Below are positions 48,301 through 59,200 of a stretch of DNA of 64,000 bases, piece after piece. Position 1 is the first letter of the stretch. Every line of letters starts with the position of its first letter. A program made the translations under genes and the position numbers. Origin of the DNA: Acanthaster planci (taxonomy: Eukaryota > Echinodermata > Asteroidea > Valvatida > Acanthasteridae); contig NW_019091478.1 in NCBI RefSeq assembly GCF_001949145.1, positions 559,746 to 623,745 of the forward strand, given 5' to 3'. Under the pieces are notes generated by a model. It did not search any database, was not told the DNA's origin, and worked only from the letters and a program-made list of their open reading frames with translations.

Positions 48301-49091
48301 TCCTGGTACCAGTGCATAAGCTTAGTGAGGCAGATTCTGTGAATAACTTCAGTTTCCAAAGTACAACTCCAACGGATATAATGGGTTATGATATCAAGAA
48401 GGCTAGAAAGTTGACTTTGTGTAAACAAGTGTGCACACAGCTCACTGCCTTTGTATACATGTAGTTGGAGGAATCATCGGCATGTACATGTACTGTACAA
48501 TACGTGTGGCCTCTAAATACATGTACATCTACGTACATGTACAGTACACAATGTAGCTGCAAAAATAGAAAACTGCGGCATGGAGCAGCACATGATTTGA
48601 TGTTAGTGTTAGGCTCTGCTCTTTTCTGAAACAAATGTCATTTAATAAGCACTGTATAGTCAATGCTGTCTGAGAGCTTGAAAGAAAAAACTTCACAGAC
48701 TTGCACGGGAGGGATTCAAAGCCCCCCAACCTCCTGCTTACTGGTGCGGATGTCTTGTCCACTTGACCACCAAGCTCGCCCTGGTCACTTGGCCGGTTCA
48801 AAGCCGACATCGCTGTGGGTGCAGCAGTCGGCGACTGTTGGTGGAATTTGGCGTCGGGAGAGGTGAATTCCATTGCACAAGTCCACGGACATGCGGCTAA
48901 TTGAATGCATTTTCGTACGGATCTACATGTGCACGCAAGCTTTCTCTTAATCTACATGTAGATAAAGGCTCTGGTCTTACCGGTTTGGTGCCTTGATCAG
49001 CTTGCCGTGCAAATAACAAATATGCAGCCACGTTCCACAACACAAACAGCATCAGGCCTATGCCTATCATCTTCTGTCTGCGCAGGGCCAT
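30260..49091 (-). CDS. MGAT1: Alpha-1,3-mannosyl-glycoprotein 2-beta-N-acetylglucosaminyltransferase (GnT-I), complete, 11 coding exons
   Basis: Golgi glycosyltransferase (CAZy family GT13) that moves GlcNAc from UDP-GlcNAc to the alpha-1,3 mannose arm of Man5GlcNAc2, the committed step to hybrid and complex N-glycans. Minus-strand exons in order: 49091-48981, 47313-47190, 44966-44759, 44090-43982, 38974-38836, 36822-36688, 35197-35107, 34218-34114, 33180-33090, 31843-31676, 30373-30260. They total 1395 nt, giving 464 residues (human has 445). Type II topology: RRQK then a hydrophobic anchor at about residues 9-27, a coiled-coil stem 38-78, a variable proline-rich stem to about 118, and the catalytic domain from [11 protein letters not shown] (126). 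Metal-binding EDD motif is E230-D232; FWDDW (307-311) contains the catalytic aspartate region. All phases agree and no key residue is missing. Confidence 0.97.
30481..30740 (-). mobile_element. tRNA-derived SINE-like element in the last MGAT1 intron
   Basis: On the minus strand it begins with a tRNA-like head: an A-box-like TTGCCAAGTGG and a B-box GGTTCAGATCC. A body follows with GTGTAGATTGGG and GACTGGCACTCCATC and ends AAACGCCGGCC. The plus-strand text (cctgggtggagagaggcaag, tagcatgaaacgactgagaa) resembles a repeat type common in marine invertebrates. Same strand as MGAT1, ending about 110 bp before the last exon. Confidence 0.55.
31676..31843 (-). CDS. MGAT1: MGAT1 exon 10: C-terminal region
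   Basis: Residues 372-427. [12 protein letters not shown] and [12 protein letters not shown]...LGIMQDLK align with the mammalian C-terminal domain. Acceptor is CACCAG|GAA, donor is AAG|GTAAAT. Confidence 0.94.
31844..33089 (-). other. MGAT1 intron, nothing recognised
   Basis: A-rich on the plus strand. A 12-base inverted pair (ACTTTTCAAGTA near 32120, complement near 32290) is too weak to call an element. Confidence 0.5.
33090..33180 (-). CDS. MGAT1: MGAT1 exon 9: [14 protein letters not shown]
   Basis: Residues 342-371. [14 protein letters not shown] matches mammalian [22 protein letters not shown] follows. Acceptor is TTGCAG|G, donor is AAG|GTTGGT, a weaker but acceptable donor. Confidence 0.94.
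33700..33870 (+). repeat. Dispersed repeat with AACAGCGCCCTCA core, copy antisense in MGAT1
   Basis: Reads GAAATCACGGCAACAGCGCC then CTCAGTTGTC and GCATGGATAATTCT, homologous to the minus strand at 17405-17650. Other GCGCCCTC words at 6460 and 47343 may be further members. Confidence 0.5.
34114..34218 (-). CDS. MGAT1: MGAT1 exon 8: FWDDWMR catalytic segment
   Basis: Residues 307-340. [13 protein letters not shown] contains the aspartate that serves as catalytic base in rabbit GnT-I (Asp291 there). [14 protein letters not shown] follows, nearly as in mammals. Acceptor is TTTCAG|G, donor is AGC AG|GTATGT. Confidence 0.96.
35107..35197 (-). CDS. MGAT1: MGAT1 exon 7: DFFPGLGW
   Basis: Residues 277-305. 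The frame that joins its neighbours reads [15 protein letters not shown] and then LELESKWPQ, matching mammalian [15 protein letters not shown] and ELEPKWPK. A longer open frame over the same bases is in the wrong register. Acceptor is CTGCAG|AA, donor is CAA GG|GTAGGT. Confidence 0.95.
35376..35560. repeat. ATCCTCCAAAATCC-rich repeat
   Basis: Several ATCCTCCAGAATCC / AATCCTCCAAAATT / AATCCTTCAAAATCC words after a TTAACCC start, related to the element 150 bases further on. Possibly two broken copies. Confidence 0.45.
35709..35781. mobile_element. Short TTAA-CCCT palindromic element (piggyBac-like MITE), copy in MGAT1 intron
   Basis: Left end TTCACCCTAAATCCTCC, right end the complement of TTAACCCTAATCCTCC; the middle (AATCCTCCAAAATCCTCC / GGATTTTGGAGG) also pairs. 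73 bases, nearly one hairpin. One base of the left TTAA has changed. Confidence 0.6.
36688..36822 (-). CDS. MGAT1: MGAT1 exon 6: metal site and [10 protein letters not shown]
   Basis: Residues 232-275. It completes EDDLDV (Mn2+ and UDP-sugar contact) and carries [12 protein letters not shown] and [12 protein letters not shown], nearly unchanged from mammals. Acceptor is ATCCAG|AC, donor is GCC G|GTAGGT. Confidence 0.96.
36823..38835 (-). other. MGAT1 intron with a repeat-poor island
   Basis: The stretch about 37790-38060 is richer in G+C and lacks TACATG words; it includes GCTGAGTCAC, an AP-1-like site. No exon is needed here by phase. Confidence 0.5.
38836..38974 (-). CDS. MGAT1: MGAT1 exon 5: [10 protein letters not shown] and start of the EDD motif
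   Basis: Residues 185-230. QPDLSSI and GYYKIARHY are highly conserved in the family. The exon ends after the glutamate of EDD and the first G of the aspartate codon (GAA G|GTAGGG). The intron before it is about 5 kb. Confidence 0.96.
39903..39972. mobile_element. Short TTAA-CCCT element (piggyBac-like MITE), intact ends
   Basis: TTAACCCTCAC at the left and GTTAGGGTTAA at the right, 70 bases including both TTAA. piggyBac transposons insert at TTAA and their ends begin CCCT, which this matches. Interior contains AAATCGGATTGAAATTGG and then AGGATTTGGG. Confidence 0.6.
41712..41750. repeat. Perfect 14-bp stem-loop
   Basis: CCATAGAATTATAA and its complement TTATAATTCTATGG are separated by 11 bases. 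Confidence 0.7.
41755..42165. repeat. Dense TACATG/TACCGGTA word cluster
   Basis: Multiple short (TACATG)n runs, with ACCGGT palindromes at about 41880-41990. Confidence 0.8.
43982..44090 (-). CDS. MGAT1: MGAT1 exon 4: VSQDCGH segment
   Basis: Residues 149-184. [11 protein letters not shown] is almost identical to mammalian GnT-I and lines the UDP-GlcNAc site. Acceptor is GTCTAG|A, donor is AAG|GTAAGG. Confidence 0.96.
44759..44966 (-). CDS. MGAT1: MGAT1 exon 3: proline-rich stem and start of the catalytic domain
   Basis: Residues 80-147. Low-complexity [12 protein letters not shown] is followed by [19 protein letters not shown], the first strand of the GT-A nucleotide-binding fold (human has VIPILVIACDRS). 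Acceptor is GCCAG|GTC, donor is CTC CA|GTAAGT. Confidence 0.95.
44967..47189 (-). other. MGAT1 intron, about 2.2 kb
   Basis: Contains an ATCCTTCAAAATCC fragment at 45150-45215 and TACATG clusters at 45640-45960 and 46270-46320. No exon seen. Confidence 0.6.
47190..47313 (-). CDS. MGAT1: MGAT1 exon 2: coiled-coil stem
   Basis: Residues 38-78. Glutamine-rich heptads ([20 protein letters not shown]) form a likely coiled coil in the Golgi stem region; stem length and sequence vary between species. Acceptor is TTTCAG|GTG, donor is AAA A|GTAGGA. Phase fits both neighbours. Confidence 0.93.
47314..48980 (-). other. MGAT1 first coding intron
   Basis: Contains a CATCCTTCAAAATCC repeat fragment at about 47788-47865, TACATG words at 48480-48545 and the SINE-like fragment. 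Confidence 0.6.
48660..48785 (-). mobile_element. tRNA-derived SINE-like fragment in MGAT1 intron 1
   Basis: Minus strand has a good A box TGGTCAAGTGG (48769-48759) and a decayed B box GGCTTTGAATCC (48723-48712) at roughly tRNA spacing, with GTAAGCAGGAGGTTG between. No full cloverleaf can be drawn, so it is not a tRNA gene. Confidence 0.5.
48981..49091 (-). CDS. MGAT1: MGAT1 exon 1 (coding): start and membrane anchor
   Basis: Residues 1-37. The start ATG at 49091-49089 has a strong context (ggcaccATGg), and an in-frame TGA lies at 49145-49143, so no upstream in-frame start is available if the exon extends that far. RRQK precedes the signal anchor [19 protein letters not shown]. Donor is CCG|GTAAGA. 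Confidence 0.95.
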
Positions 49092-49742
49092 GGTGCCACC
49101 TCTACAAAGTCCAGTGCACACTACCGGCGGCGGTATGGGTCTTCACCCTGGGTGACGCTCTGTGGCTGGCTGTCGTGGGTAGCCTGATGAGTAGGAGCAA
49201 GGCACCTCATGTCAGCTGACGAGTGATGAGAGAAACATTGTTCAGTCCAGCCTGCAGGGTGGGATAAGGAAGGGGAGAAACCCAAGAGAGGGAGAAATTC
49301 ATTATTGATGTACACAACACTGGAACAAGAGTGTTTCCAGTAACGCACACCAACAACTGGGCTGAGTCACATTGGAAATGTCACTTCACTTGAGGCAAGA
49401 CCTACAAGGGCATAAGTTTGTACATGTACAAACAGGAATGTTAAAGAGAGGCAATCTTCATTTAATTCAGAATACACACGCAAGTGTACTCCAGAAAAAT
49501 TTTCTGAAAAAACAAAAAAGGATGAACACAGCATCACCAGTCTGGAGGATCTTCATCCCAAGAGCGAGTCCTTCAATTTTCTCTCTACTGGGTACAACAT
49601 TCCTACATGTACCATACACCCACCCGCTCCCAACCCCACAATATTAACAAAATAACAGAAGGACAACATCTTCAAGGAACTAACAACCAGTTTCAATTCA
49701 CCTGTATTACAAAATCTGAAAAATAATAAGGTTATCAGCTAG

Positions 49743-49773
49743 AAATTATAATAATTACATGTAATTATAATTT
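49743..49773. repeat. AT-rich near-perfect palindrome
   Basis: The centre ATAATTACATGTAATTAT is a perfect 18-bp palindrome, with outer arms AAATTATA / TATAATTT shifted by one base. Confidence 0.7.
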
Positions 49774-52700
49774 ATTGCACTTATTTAAAAGTGCACTCTC
49801 TCCAGGACCAGCCTGTTCAGAATAATCAATGAGATACACGTAATCAAAACAAATTTACATTACCGGTACCTTATTGCAGTCAATATCTTAAAAAATCTAA
49901 AAAACGAGACTACATTTTACAACTGTTGCAATAATGCAATTACAATCAAATATCCACTGCACTTCACACACGTAAGACAAAGAAAAGAAAAATAGGCAAA
50001 AAGCCTGTCACACATCACTGTGCGCCTTCTTAAACAGGAAAGTCTTGGGTCTACCATAGTTTAAAAAAAAATCTGGTGGTTTGAGGTTGCAATTGTTGGA
50101 AAGTAAATTACATACATGTACATGTATGCCATAATCTGGACATACATGTACGGTACTGTACTGACACATGTACATGTAGCAAATATGAAAGCCTGATTGC
50201 TTTGGGACAAACATGTTGACTTTCAACTACCCGGTACCTACATGTGTACATGTACATTTATATTGTAAAGGGGAGGGGGCTTGCTATGTAAACACTTGAC
50301 CAACTTGAAAACAATCTTGAAATTAATAAACTTTATAGGAAGCCAGTGCAAAAATTAGGAGTTACATGTACCAGTACAGTACACAGCACAATCAATGAGA
50401 GTTAGTAATTTTGTAAAAGTGAATGGACACGTACACATGTACCGGTGCAGATATATGCATACATCAGTGCATTAGAATTACTTGTAAGTAAACCGTGAAC
50501 CAAGATTTATAAAGCATATACAAACAGGAACAATATTAGACTTGCCAACAATGTGGAAAGGTACTCTACCGGTACATGTATCATAAAACTTAGAATGTTA
50601 TTCGGTCCAAGACTTTTTTTAAATGTCGTTAACCAATCCATAGCGTCTATGGGTATCATGAATTATCCAGGCCCTAAAATCTGTGATACTACGGTACATG
50701 TATCGGTATTATTGTTTGTTTGATTACACTGTCATACGGCATAATAATTTCAGCCCAATTTCAACTATTTCAAGTTCTACAATGTACAAACTGGTATGAA
50801 ACACATGGTCTGAACAGAATGTGCGGTGACCAAACATGCATTGTCAATATCCATCAAAAGTATGCCACCTTTAACTATCTTTAATATATTTGGCCTGCGA
50901 ACAGCACCTTGGACGAAAGGTAATAAATCATTCCTGTCTGGGAAAGACCCACTGTAGGGTACTATACATAATCCAATATTGCATCCCTAAACCATTAACC
51001 TGTAACACTGTTTCCAAACCAAACACACATTTGACCTTTGTAACACTTGTTTGATTTTCTGGGACCTCAAAATGACATGTACATGTAACCTTTTCTCTCT
51101 CACGTAATAATCTCACTAATGACAATCATTTGGATTCCACGGGGCATCAAATGCTGCCCTAATGTAATGGTCCCCTGTGTGTACATGTACATGTTCTTAC
51201 ATGTACCTGGTACTTGTCCAGTAAGCAGAGCATAGTCGCATACATGTACATGTGTATGTACATGTACTGGTATTTACATGTGTACATGTGCTGTATACCA
51301 ATGGGGGCGTACCACATGTACATGTATCAGGCCTGGCTATTCTTGGCAGTACAGTGAATAATGTGATCCAGCTCCTTTGGGTACTCATTTCTTGATTTTA
51401 CAATGCCAATTATTGTACTGGTAGATGTACATGTATAGTGTATGCACGAACTCAAATGCTCGTACACATACATGTACGGTACTGGAACATTATAATGTAA
51501 TTTTCATGTGACCCAAGTGACCAGACACTCCTTTTGTTTTTATCCTGAATTTGACATCGACCGTTGCACAGGATTTCTACAGGAACTACACATGTACTGT
51601 AATAATATTGATTCGTCTTTAATACTGCCCTTGGCGTATATTTCTGCATGGGTATGTTACTAGACATACATACAAGTACATGTACGTGTAAGTACGTGTA
51701 AGTGTTGGCAGACATCTCAGTTTGTTTACACTGACCCGAGTGTCACCTTTTCCTGTTCTACCGGTAGTACGGTCAACATTTAGGAGACTACCGGTTTTGC
51801 ACCTCGGGTTAAACTTCTTAAATGCTATGTTTTTATTTACATGTTGAGTGCAGGAACTCGCACCAATGCACATAAGTTCACATCATGAATATGTTTGGTA
51901 AATTGATGACATTAAGAAGACATTATCAACATTAAAATATCTAGAAAGTTTATGGATTACCCAGTACAGTCTCACCCCCCTGCTGCAAATGCACCAGTTT
52001 CTCATAAGTTTCTGTGGTTTGTAATCCTGTTTCTGGGTCTATTGCTCAACTGCACCAAGGATGGCTAAATCGCTGGTCTTAATTGACAAAATTCATTTGA
52101 TCCTTTCATTCTAAACCCTCTCTCGCTGCCTTCTTTGAAGATAAGAAAATCTGCAACCCAAAAAATTAAACAGTTTCCTTAAACTGAACTTTCAGCAGCT
52201 TTTCCCCTGGCTACTAATTTGTCATTCTAATTCTTATGAAAAGAATTATTGTTCAAATTACCGAATGAGAAAGTACGATACCTATATTTCACACATGTAC
52301 AGGGCTATTAAAAAAACCTCTACAGAACTGGATTTCCAAGGCCCCTGCATCAGTGCAATCAGCAGAACAGCACGACGATTGGATTATGATTCAATTTCTT
52401 TTCCTGCCTAATATAGCCAATCACACCATTCATTTAATGCAGTGTAAATCCCCAGTAATCTTATTCCGAGCGTTTCTAATTTCCATCCGTCAACGAAGTT
52501 GGTCCAAAGCGTGAAAAAAAAAAAAAGGAGGAAAAGAATTAATATCACCGTGGGTGAGATTAGATGAAAGCTAAGCCGGGCAATTCCTCGCAAGATGAAC
52601 ATCGCTGCATTTGATGACGTTGAAATGCCACAGTACCTCACAGGCAGTATCATGTGCGACTGAGAGAGGTCTTTGGCGCGGACGGTGAATACTGTATCCG

Positions 52701-52884
52701 ATTGTTATGCCAGGGGCTTGAGCAGGCGCCGCGGACCGACCAGAAAAGAAATCCAATCATCTTCAGTGCTTTCGCCGCAAGATATAAAATTGGCTTTTGT
52801 TACTTTGCAAGTGTTCCAAGAAAAAAAAACATGTATGAAGAACTTGCGTGTTACATTATGAAATTTGTTAATGTGCATTTCTGA

Positions 52885-53255
52885 CCTACATGTACATGTA
52901 CATGTAAGTATACTACATGTACATGTACCATACAATGTACCGTGTACAATGTACCGGTACCCAGATTAGAACATCACTGGTTATCAACAATTTTGTATGT
53001 ACATGTACATAGGATAAAATACTGCGCATACATGTACATGTATACATGTAGGTACATGTACATGTACATGTACAATACCTGTACACGTAGACGTATAGTA
53101 CATGCGTCAGTGCACCATGTACATGTACATGTATGTACAATTTACATGTATTTGTGTGGGTAGAAGCACAGTGTTATGACCATACAGTACATGTTTATGT
53201 ACCGGTACCATCCATTGGTATCTGAAGGATACATACATGTACATGTACATGTGCT
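52885..53255. repeat. Densest TACATG array in the window
   Basis: Runs of up to about four TACATG units, with TACCGGTACC and TACGTA variants throughout about 370 bases. The unit is its own reverse complement up to rotation, so both strands read alike. Confidence 0.85.
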
Positions 53256-56200
53256 GGGGCTCCTCAGCCAATTATTCTTTGTAAACTTAAATAAAGCAGA
53301 GCTGGTCCCGATGCCACACCAAGGCTGCCTGTGATCCAGTCCTCAGCAAAGTTCTCCCCTGGTACCGGTACATTACATGTACATTGGCCAGAAGTGGTAG
53401 TTCATTACGACTGGATTCAACCATGGAGTCCAGCAAGCGATTTACACATGTATGAATGGCAGGCAAAGCTGTACCAAAGCTGTACCGGTAGCGACAGATA
53501 CATGTAGCCTCCATGTACTAGTAAATATGATATAACACCAGACTTTCTATTCAGCGCTCAGTATACTGGTAATCCTTTCTGGGTCCACTGCTGGGGAGTA
53601 CAGCCAAAGCTGGTAAACTTATCCACAACTTAATTGGCTACAGTGGTGACTGACAGCTGGGACCCTGGTTAAGAGACTCTGCGAGTAGACAAAATCTGCC
53701 GGAGGAGTCTGCAAAGAGCCCTTCTCCTGCTGAAGAAAGTTGCTATGTGATCTTGATAGTGGTGCACTGTACCATGTACATGTCTCCCTGGTCTTACAGC
53801 ACCTCCTGAACTCTTAATATACATGTACATGTACCGTACCCCATACATCTCATACAAGGCACACCAGGAGGTGTTCCCAGGGCAAGGAGACTTGTGTCCT
53901 ATTATCGCCTGATACTTCAGGCATGGTAGGGGGTGAGGTACAATACATAACATGTGTACACCAGCTGCAGTACATGTCCATGTACACCTGTACACATGTA
54001 CAGATGGTATGCTCTCTCCTGACCTTGTCGCCCTATTTTGTTGTCAGGATCTGATCCTCAGATGAACTTTCTCTCTCGGTGTATGTACATGTATGTACAT
54101 GTCAAAATGTTGCCACTGGAATTGGATGATGGATATGACCATATGACGAAGCCTTAGAAGGGACCAAACATGTTGAAACCATAGTGTCAATCATCCTTTC
54201 CTGAATTGGTTCGAGTTTTCTCCTCGCTTAAAGAATCAAAACAAAATCAGTATAACTCAGACAAGTGGAGCGAAGCCTTTGGTGGGACCAAGGAAAATTT
54301 ACATATACAGGTGCATTTTGGTTGTCCCAAAAAATTCAAATAAAACTGACTGGGAACAAGGATTTTCTTTAAATAAAACTTTAGGAAGAACAGGTCAAGG
54401 AGGCTTAACTGTTTGATGCACCTGCAGGAAGAAAATTAAAACCTAATGGGAAAAACCAATCAGGTAGCGGTATCCATTACAGGCAAAATGAGCACTCCAA
54501 AGCCACTTGTACATGCTTGCCGGTATTATTAGGTCAATGTGGGCCTTTACCTACAGAACATGCAGTATGGAATTAATTTGTATTTTATGTACAAGGCATG
54601 CATACATGTCTACATGTACATGTACTAGAACAAGTGCATGGTCCTGTGAGCAACTCTGAAGTGTGATGGAGACTGGTGGGCTACATACCACATGAACATG
54701 TACATGTATGTAATTATCTTTCTCTGTGCAATGAAGGCTGACAAATTGCTCTTGAGCCTTGGATCCCTGGAGACAAACCCTGCTCTCAAGTGATAAATGC
54801 CTCAGCGACCATATGAAGACACTTCTGCTCTTCCAGCACATCCTCCGGCTTCTGATAGCATCCTCATGACTCACTTTTTTCCCCTCATCTCCTGCTGGGC
54901 ATTCCCACTTGCCCCCGTTTAAAAAAAAAGGCACATTTCGGATTAATCCAAATTCACAGATTTATTGGATCAGAGTGCTGATGCACTGTCTATGTACAGG
55001 TAATTGAAGGCCCCGATCTCTGTCTTTAAGAGGGGAAAAGAAATTTACATGCATGGAAGGGAAACTCGGCATTTATCTTCGGCTAAGGACACTGCAACAA
55101 ATCAAGTTGTTCAGTGGAAGCAATTCACAGAAGGGTTTTTATTATGGAATGAGACAGCTGATCAAGTACTGTACATGGACCAGAGTACAAGATTTAAAAG
55201 ATGAACAATACTTCTTGCCCAGTGGAAAATTTCTATTCCTTTTAAAATTTTTTTATAATAATCTAATTTTTGTATCATTGACAGATTTCTGTCGCTCTTC
55301 ATTTAAATCTGCTCGAAACAAGCCTCCATAGTGCATTTTTTTCTCATTTAAAGCAAAAGGAAATGTTTCCTTCCTTTCCATTAATTTTGCATTTTATGAG
55401 AATATTCAAATGTGGAAAATAATACTGGAATATTTGATAATCAATCGAATATTCGGTTATTCGGATATCCGGCACAGCCCAATACAAAGGGCATTTCAAT
55501 GGTACACGTGCACTGTACCAGTACATGTACTGGTACCGTACATACATGTATATACCAGTATGTAAAGGATCTTGTAGGTAGACTCTACAGTCCAGAGAGC
55601 CTGCAGAGTCAGTTCTGAAGTTTGTCCCAAGGTTATAACTTCCTCCATGCTTTTGTCCTTCCTGAGTGATGTCTTGTGCACCAAATGTCAGATACACTCA
55701 ACACTTTCCAGGAGTCGGTGAGAAATGAAACAGTACATACTTTATTGACAGCTTATCTGCACGTAAACATGTATATGTGCCGGTAAAAATGATTTGCGAT
55801 CCACTGCCAGTACAAATTCCTGCAATGCTGACTTCAAAGTTCGTGTATGTACGCAGTACATTTTCTCTAACGTTAATGTGGAGGCACGACAGTCACAACA
55901 TGTACATCTACCAAGATCATCAACAAAATTCATGGACTGGATACATGTACATGTACTGGGTAGCGGTTTACATGTTCAGTTACATGTACATGTTGAAAAT
56001 CTATGGGAAATTAGTGGTTCCTTTAAGTTGTTTAAGCACGCTAAACAAATCTCTCATTCCAAAATTGATCCAACTGATTTGAGCTCCGCTTGCAATAGCC
56101 ATAGCTTGACGGCCAAAAAAAGATTATGAATTTCTACGTCCAGCAATTATGATGTAAATCTACATGAAATTAGTAAAAGTGGGTGCAAGATGGAAACCAC

Positions 56201-59200
56201 TCTTTAGTTAAGAAAAGGAAAGAAAAAAATGCTTTCCTGTTGAACCAGACTGTGTTTGTTGAAAAAAAACCTAATAATTCCTTAACTGAGTAAGCAGGTA
56301 CATACATGTACGTACATATACATGTACCGTAAATGACACACATGTACTTCAAACCAAGATACAAATGCATGCCTCCTTGAAAATACCAGCCTGACAAGAT
56401 GTCTGGCTAAAGTGTGAAAATCCCTCAGCCGATCTCCCTTGAAATATGCCTCCATGCCGCCCGCCTCATAAATATTACATTTGTCCCGCCTCTAATGCAC
56501 CCACCGATAATAGATGATGTCAATCGATACCATCTCTGCAGCACCGAAGAAGCAGGACAAAGCAGGGTATCTCGCCCTTGCCCGCCGTGTTTCCCTTGCC
56601 TCCCCGTGTACCGGATGGTAGGGTGTTCACGGCTCTAATGACAGTAAAAACACAAACTGACGGTCCGGGGGCCTTCGTCAGTTTCTTCAGTAATGGCTGA
56701 TGGCTCCTGGCCGGCAATTTCCGCAATGCCGCATAGTTGATACAGCTAATGGAGCATCATGATACTTTTATCACTGAAGAGGACAGAAGCTGACATTGGC
56801 AAAATAAATGAAACTTCTTCGATGGGACGTGTGCACAGTTTACTGGTACGTCAATACATATGCAGGTTGCCACATTGGGCATAGACAATGTTGCAAATAA
56901 ATAAAACAATTCTGAACTACCAACGGCATTTCCACGATTGCTGTATTGATTACTACACGGCAGTGCCCAGAGCATTTGGAGTACATGTACATCTTTGCAC
57001 ATTTATTTGTATGCAGGTGTACAGGTGCCACACGAAACTGTCAACACCAAATAAGGCATAATTAGAACATCCAAAATAAAAAAAACAGTTTCTGTAAAAG
57101 TTCACAGATGAGAATGACCTGAAACAGTTATGTTGGGTACAAATTCTGGAAGCTAAGGGGGCCCAAAGAGGTGGTACCGGTGCCATACATACATCCTGTA
57201 AAATTATTCCACAGGCACATTATGTTGACTAAAATCTCATGACAGATACATTTCTGGATGTTTTCTTGAGTACCTTTGAGAAAATGGGATACCCTAATTT
57301 GACAGGTTGGATATTCACAATGTTAAGTTTAACATGTAAATCACCAGGAACCTGAGGTGCTGAGTGCCAGTATTGAAATGAAATGAATTCGTCTGATGTG
57401 GTGTACATGTTCATACACATGTACGGTACATGTACATACGTGTACATTTATGTACAAAAATGTACTGTACCTTATCATGTTTCAATTAAAAGACACATGT
57501 ACATGTATGTTCTCACTACACACTGACCAGCTGCGTGTACAAATGAATTAATTAGCATTCCTGGTTCCACTCCCATGGAACTGATTTGAACTGTTATGTA
57601 TACATGTACATGTTCATGTACGATCAACAGTGGCATGTCTGTACCGGTATATTCACAAGATACATGTAACAATGTTCTAATTGCCTACAGGCAGACTTTG
57701 TCATGATTTACTGACTGCCATATAAAATCTCATTTGACATACCAGTGGTACCAGGGACCTACATGTATGTGTACCGGTGAATTTCCAGCTCAAATATTTT
57801 AAACCACAGATGAAAAGTGACTTTTTGGGGGGGGGAAGGGGGAAGGAGGGGGACACTATAAATCTTGGACCATTTCATTTACAGAGCAGAATAATTGTTA
57901 CATGTACAGTAGGAATTTTTTCTTTCTTTGGATGTATCTGCACAAGCGTGAGAAGTGGAACACAAAACATGAAATCAAGATGACGCTTGCTAACCGCAAC
58001 AAGATTTTTTAGGCCAACACTCAGAGCATGAAAAAATGAAATAAGGAAGATGGGACTCCAACTTCTCGGTCCAACTCTTAAGCTTGTGAGTTTACGTGTC
58101 CACCCCCTCATGCCGACATCGTATATAAACACTGACTGATTAACAGCCAATAACAAACCATGCCTGGATATAATAAAGACGCCCTCCCCTCATAAAACTG
58201 TCTGCTGGAAATATTTCAACGGCCCCTGCCTGCCAACAGCCAAGATTTTTCATGCTTCACAAAGTCTCAAGAAGAAAACCTTCCGTCCCCATGGGTTCAA
58301 TATTGATCAATTTTAATTTTCGTACCAATTATTGGTGTATACCAGCCCCAAAGCAGTTGGAAACTCAGCCTGATCAGGGTTTGTAATTAAAGGTCTCTCC
58401 GTCTCCAACAGACTCCCGAGAACATAACTGTGGAAGCACGTACATGTATACAAATATTGATTCCTACGGTATATCTCAAGGCACCGTATGCACCTGCACA
58501 TACAATGACAACCACATGCATGTACATGTACATGTACATGTCACGTGTACAATGTACATGTACGTACATACTGCATTTCTGCATTACTTCATAATTTGAC
58601 AGTGTGGACATTGTTTCCAAACTATGGTACATCAAATGTCCAGTTACAGTACACTTAATGTCCTCACAACCAATAAAAAATGATTCCACTGAATGTACAC
58701 AAAAAATCCAGTTTTGAACCATCTACTAATCCGTTGGTCACTGAAATGACTAATACACCAAGTACACATTTTTTTATGATCATGCATGTATAGTGGTACC
58801 ATTACATGTACGTGTATGTATCACTACAATTTTATACAATTTTCAATTCATAGGAGATGACGGTTTGGGAGCAACGAGAACAAGAATACATAAGGGGCCA
58901 AAGGACACATTCAGCTTCCGGTATGTACTGATGTGTGTGCATGCACGTACCGGTGCCCTGTACTGTACATGTAAGTATACATGTACATGTACGGAGTACA
59001 CATGTACATTTCAACTCTTCGAGTGAAAAAGTATTTGTTGATATCTCCTCACAGTGTGCATTGGGCACCTGCTCAGAAGGGGGCCTGATGACTTTTACCT
59101 ACAATGTACACGTACCGGTACATACATGTACTGGTAGACCATTCAAGCTTCCCTTTTTAAGAAGCTACATGTATCTTTCAACCTGACAATCCAGTTGCAC

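Noticed and set aside
52885-53255. Regularly recurring palindromic words that might suggest a CRISPR-like array
   Set aside because: Units are 6 bases with irregular spacing and no unique spacers, in an animal genome.
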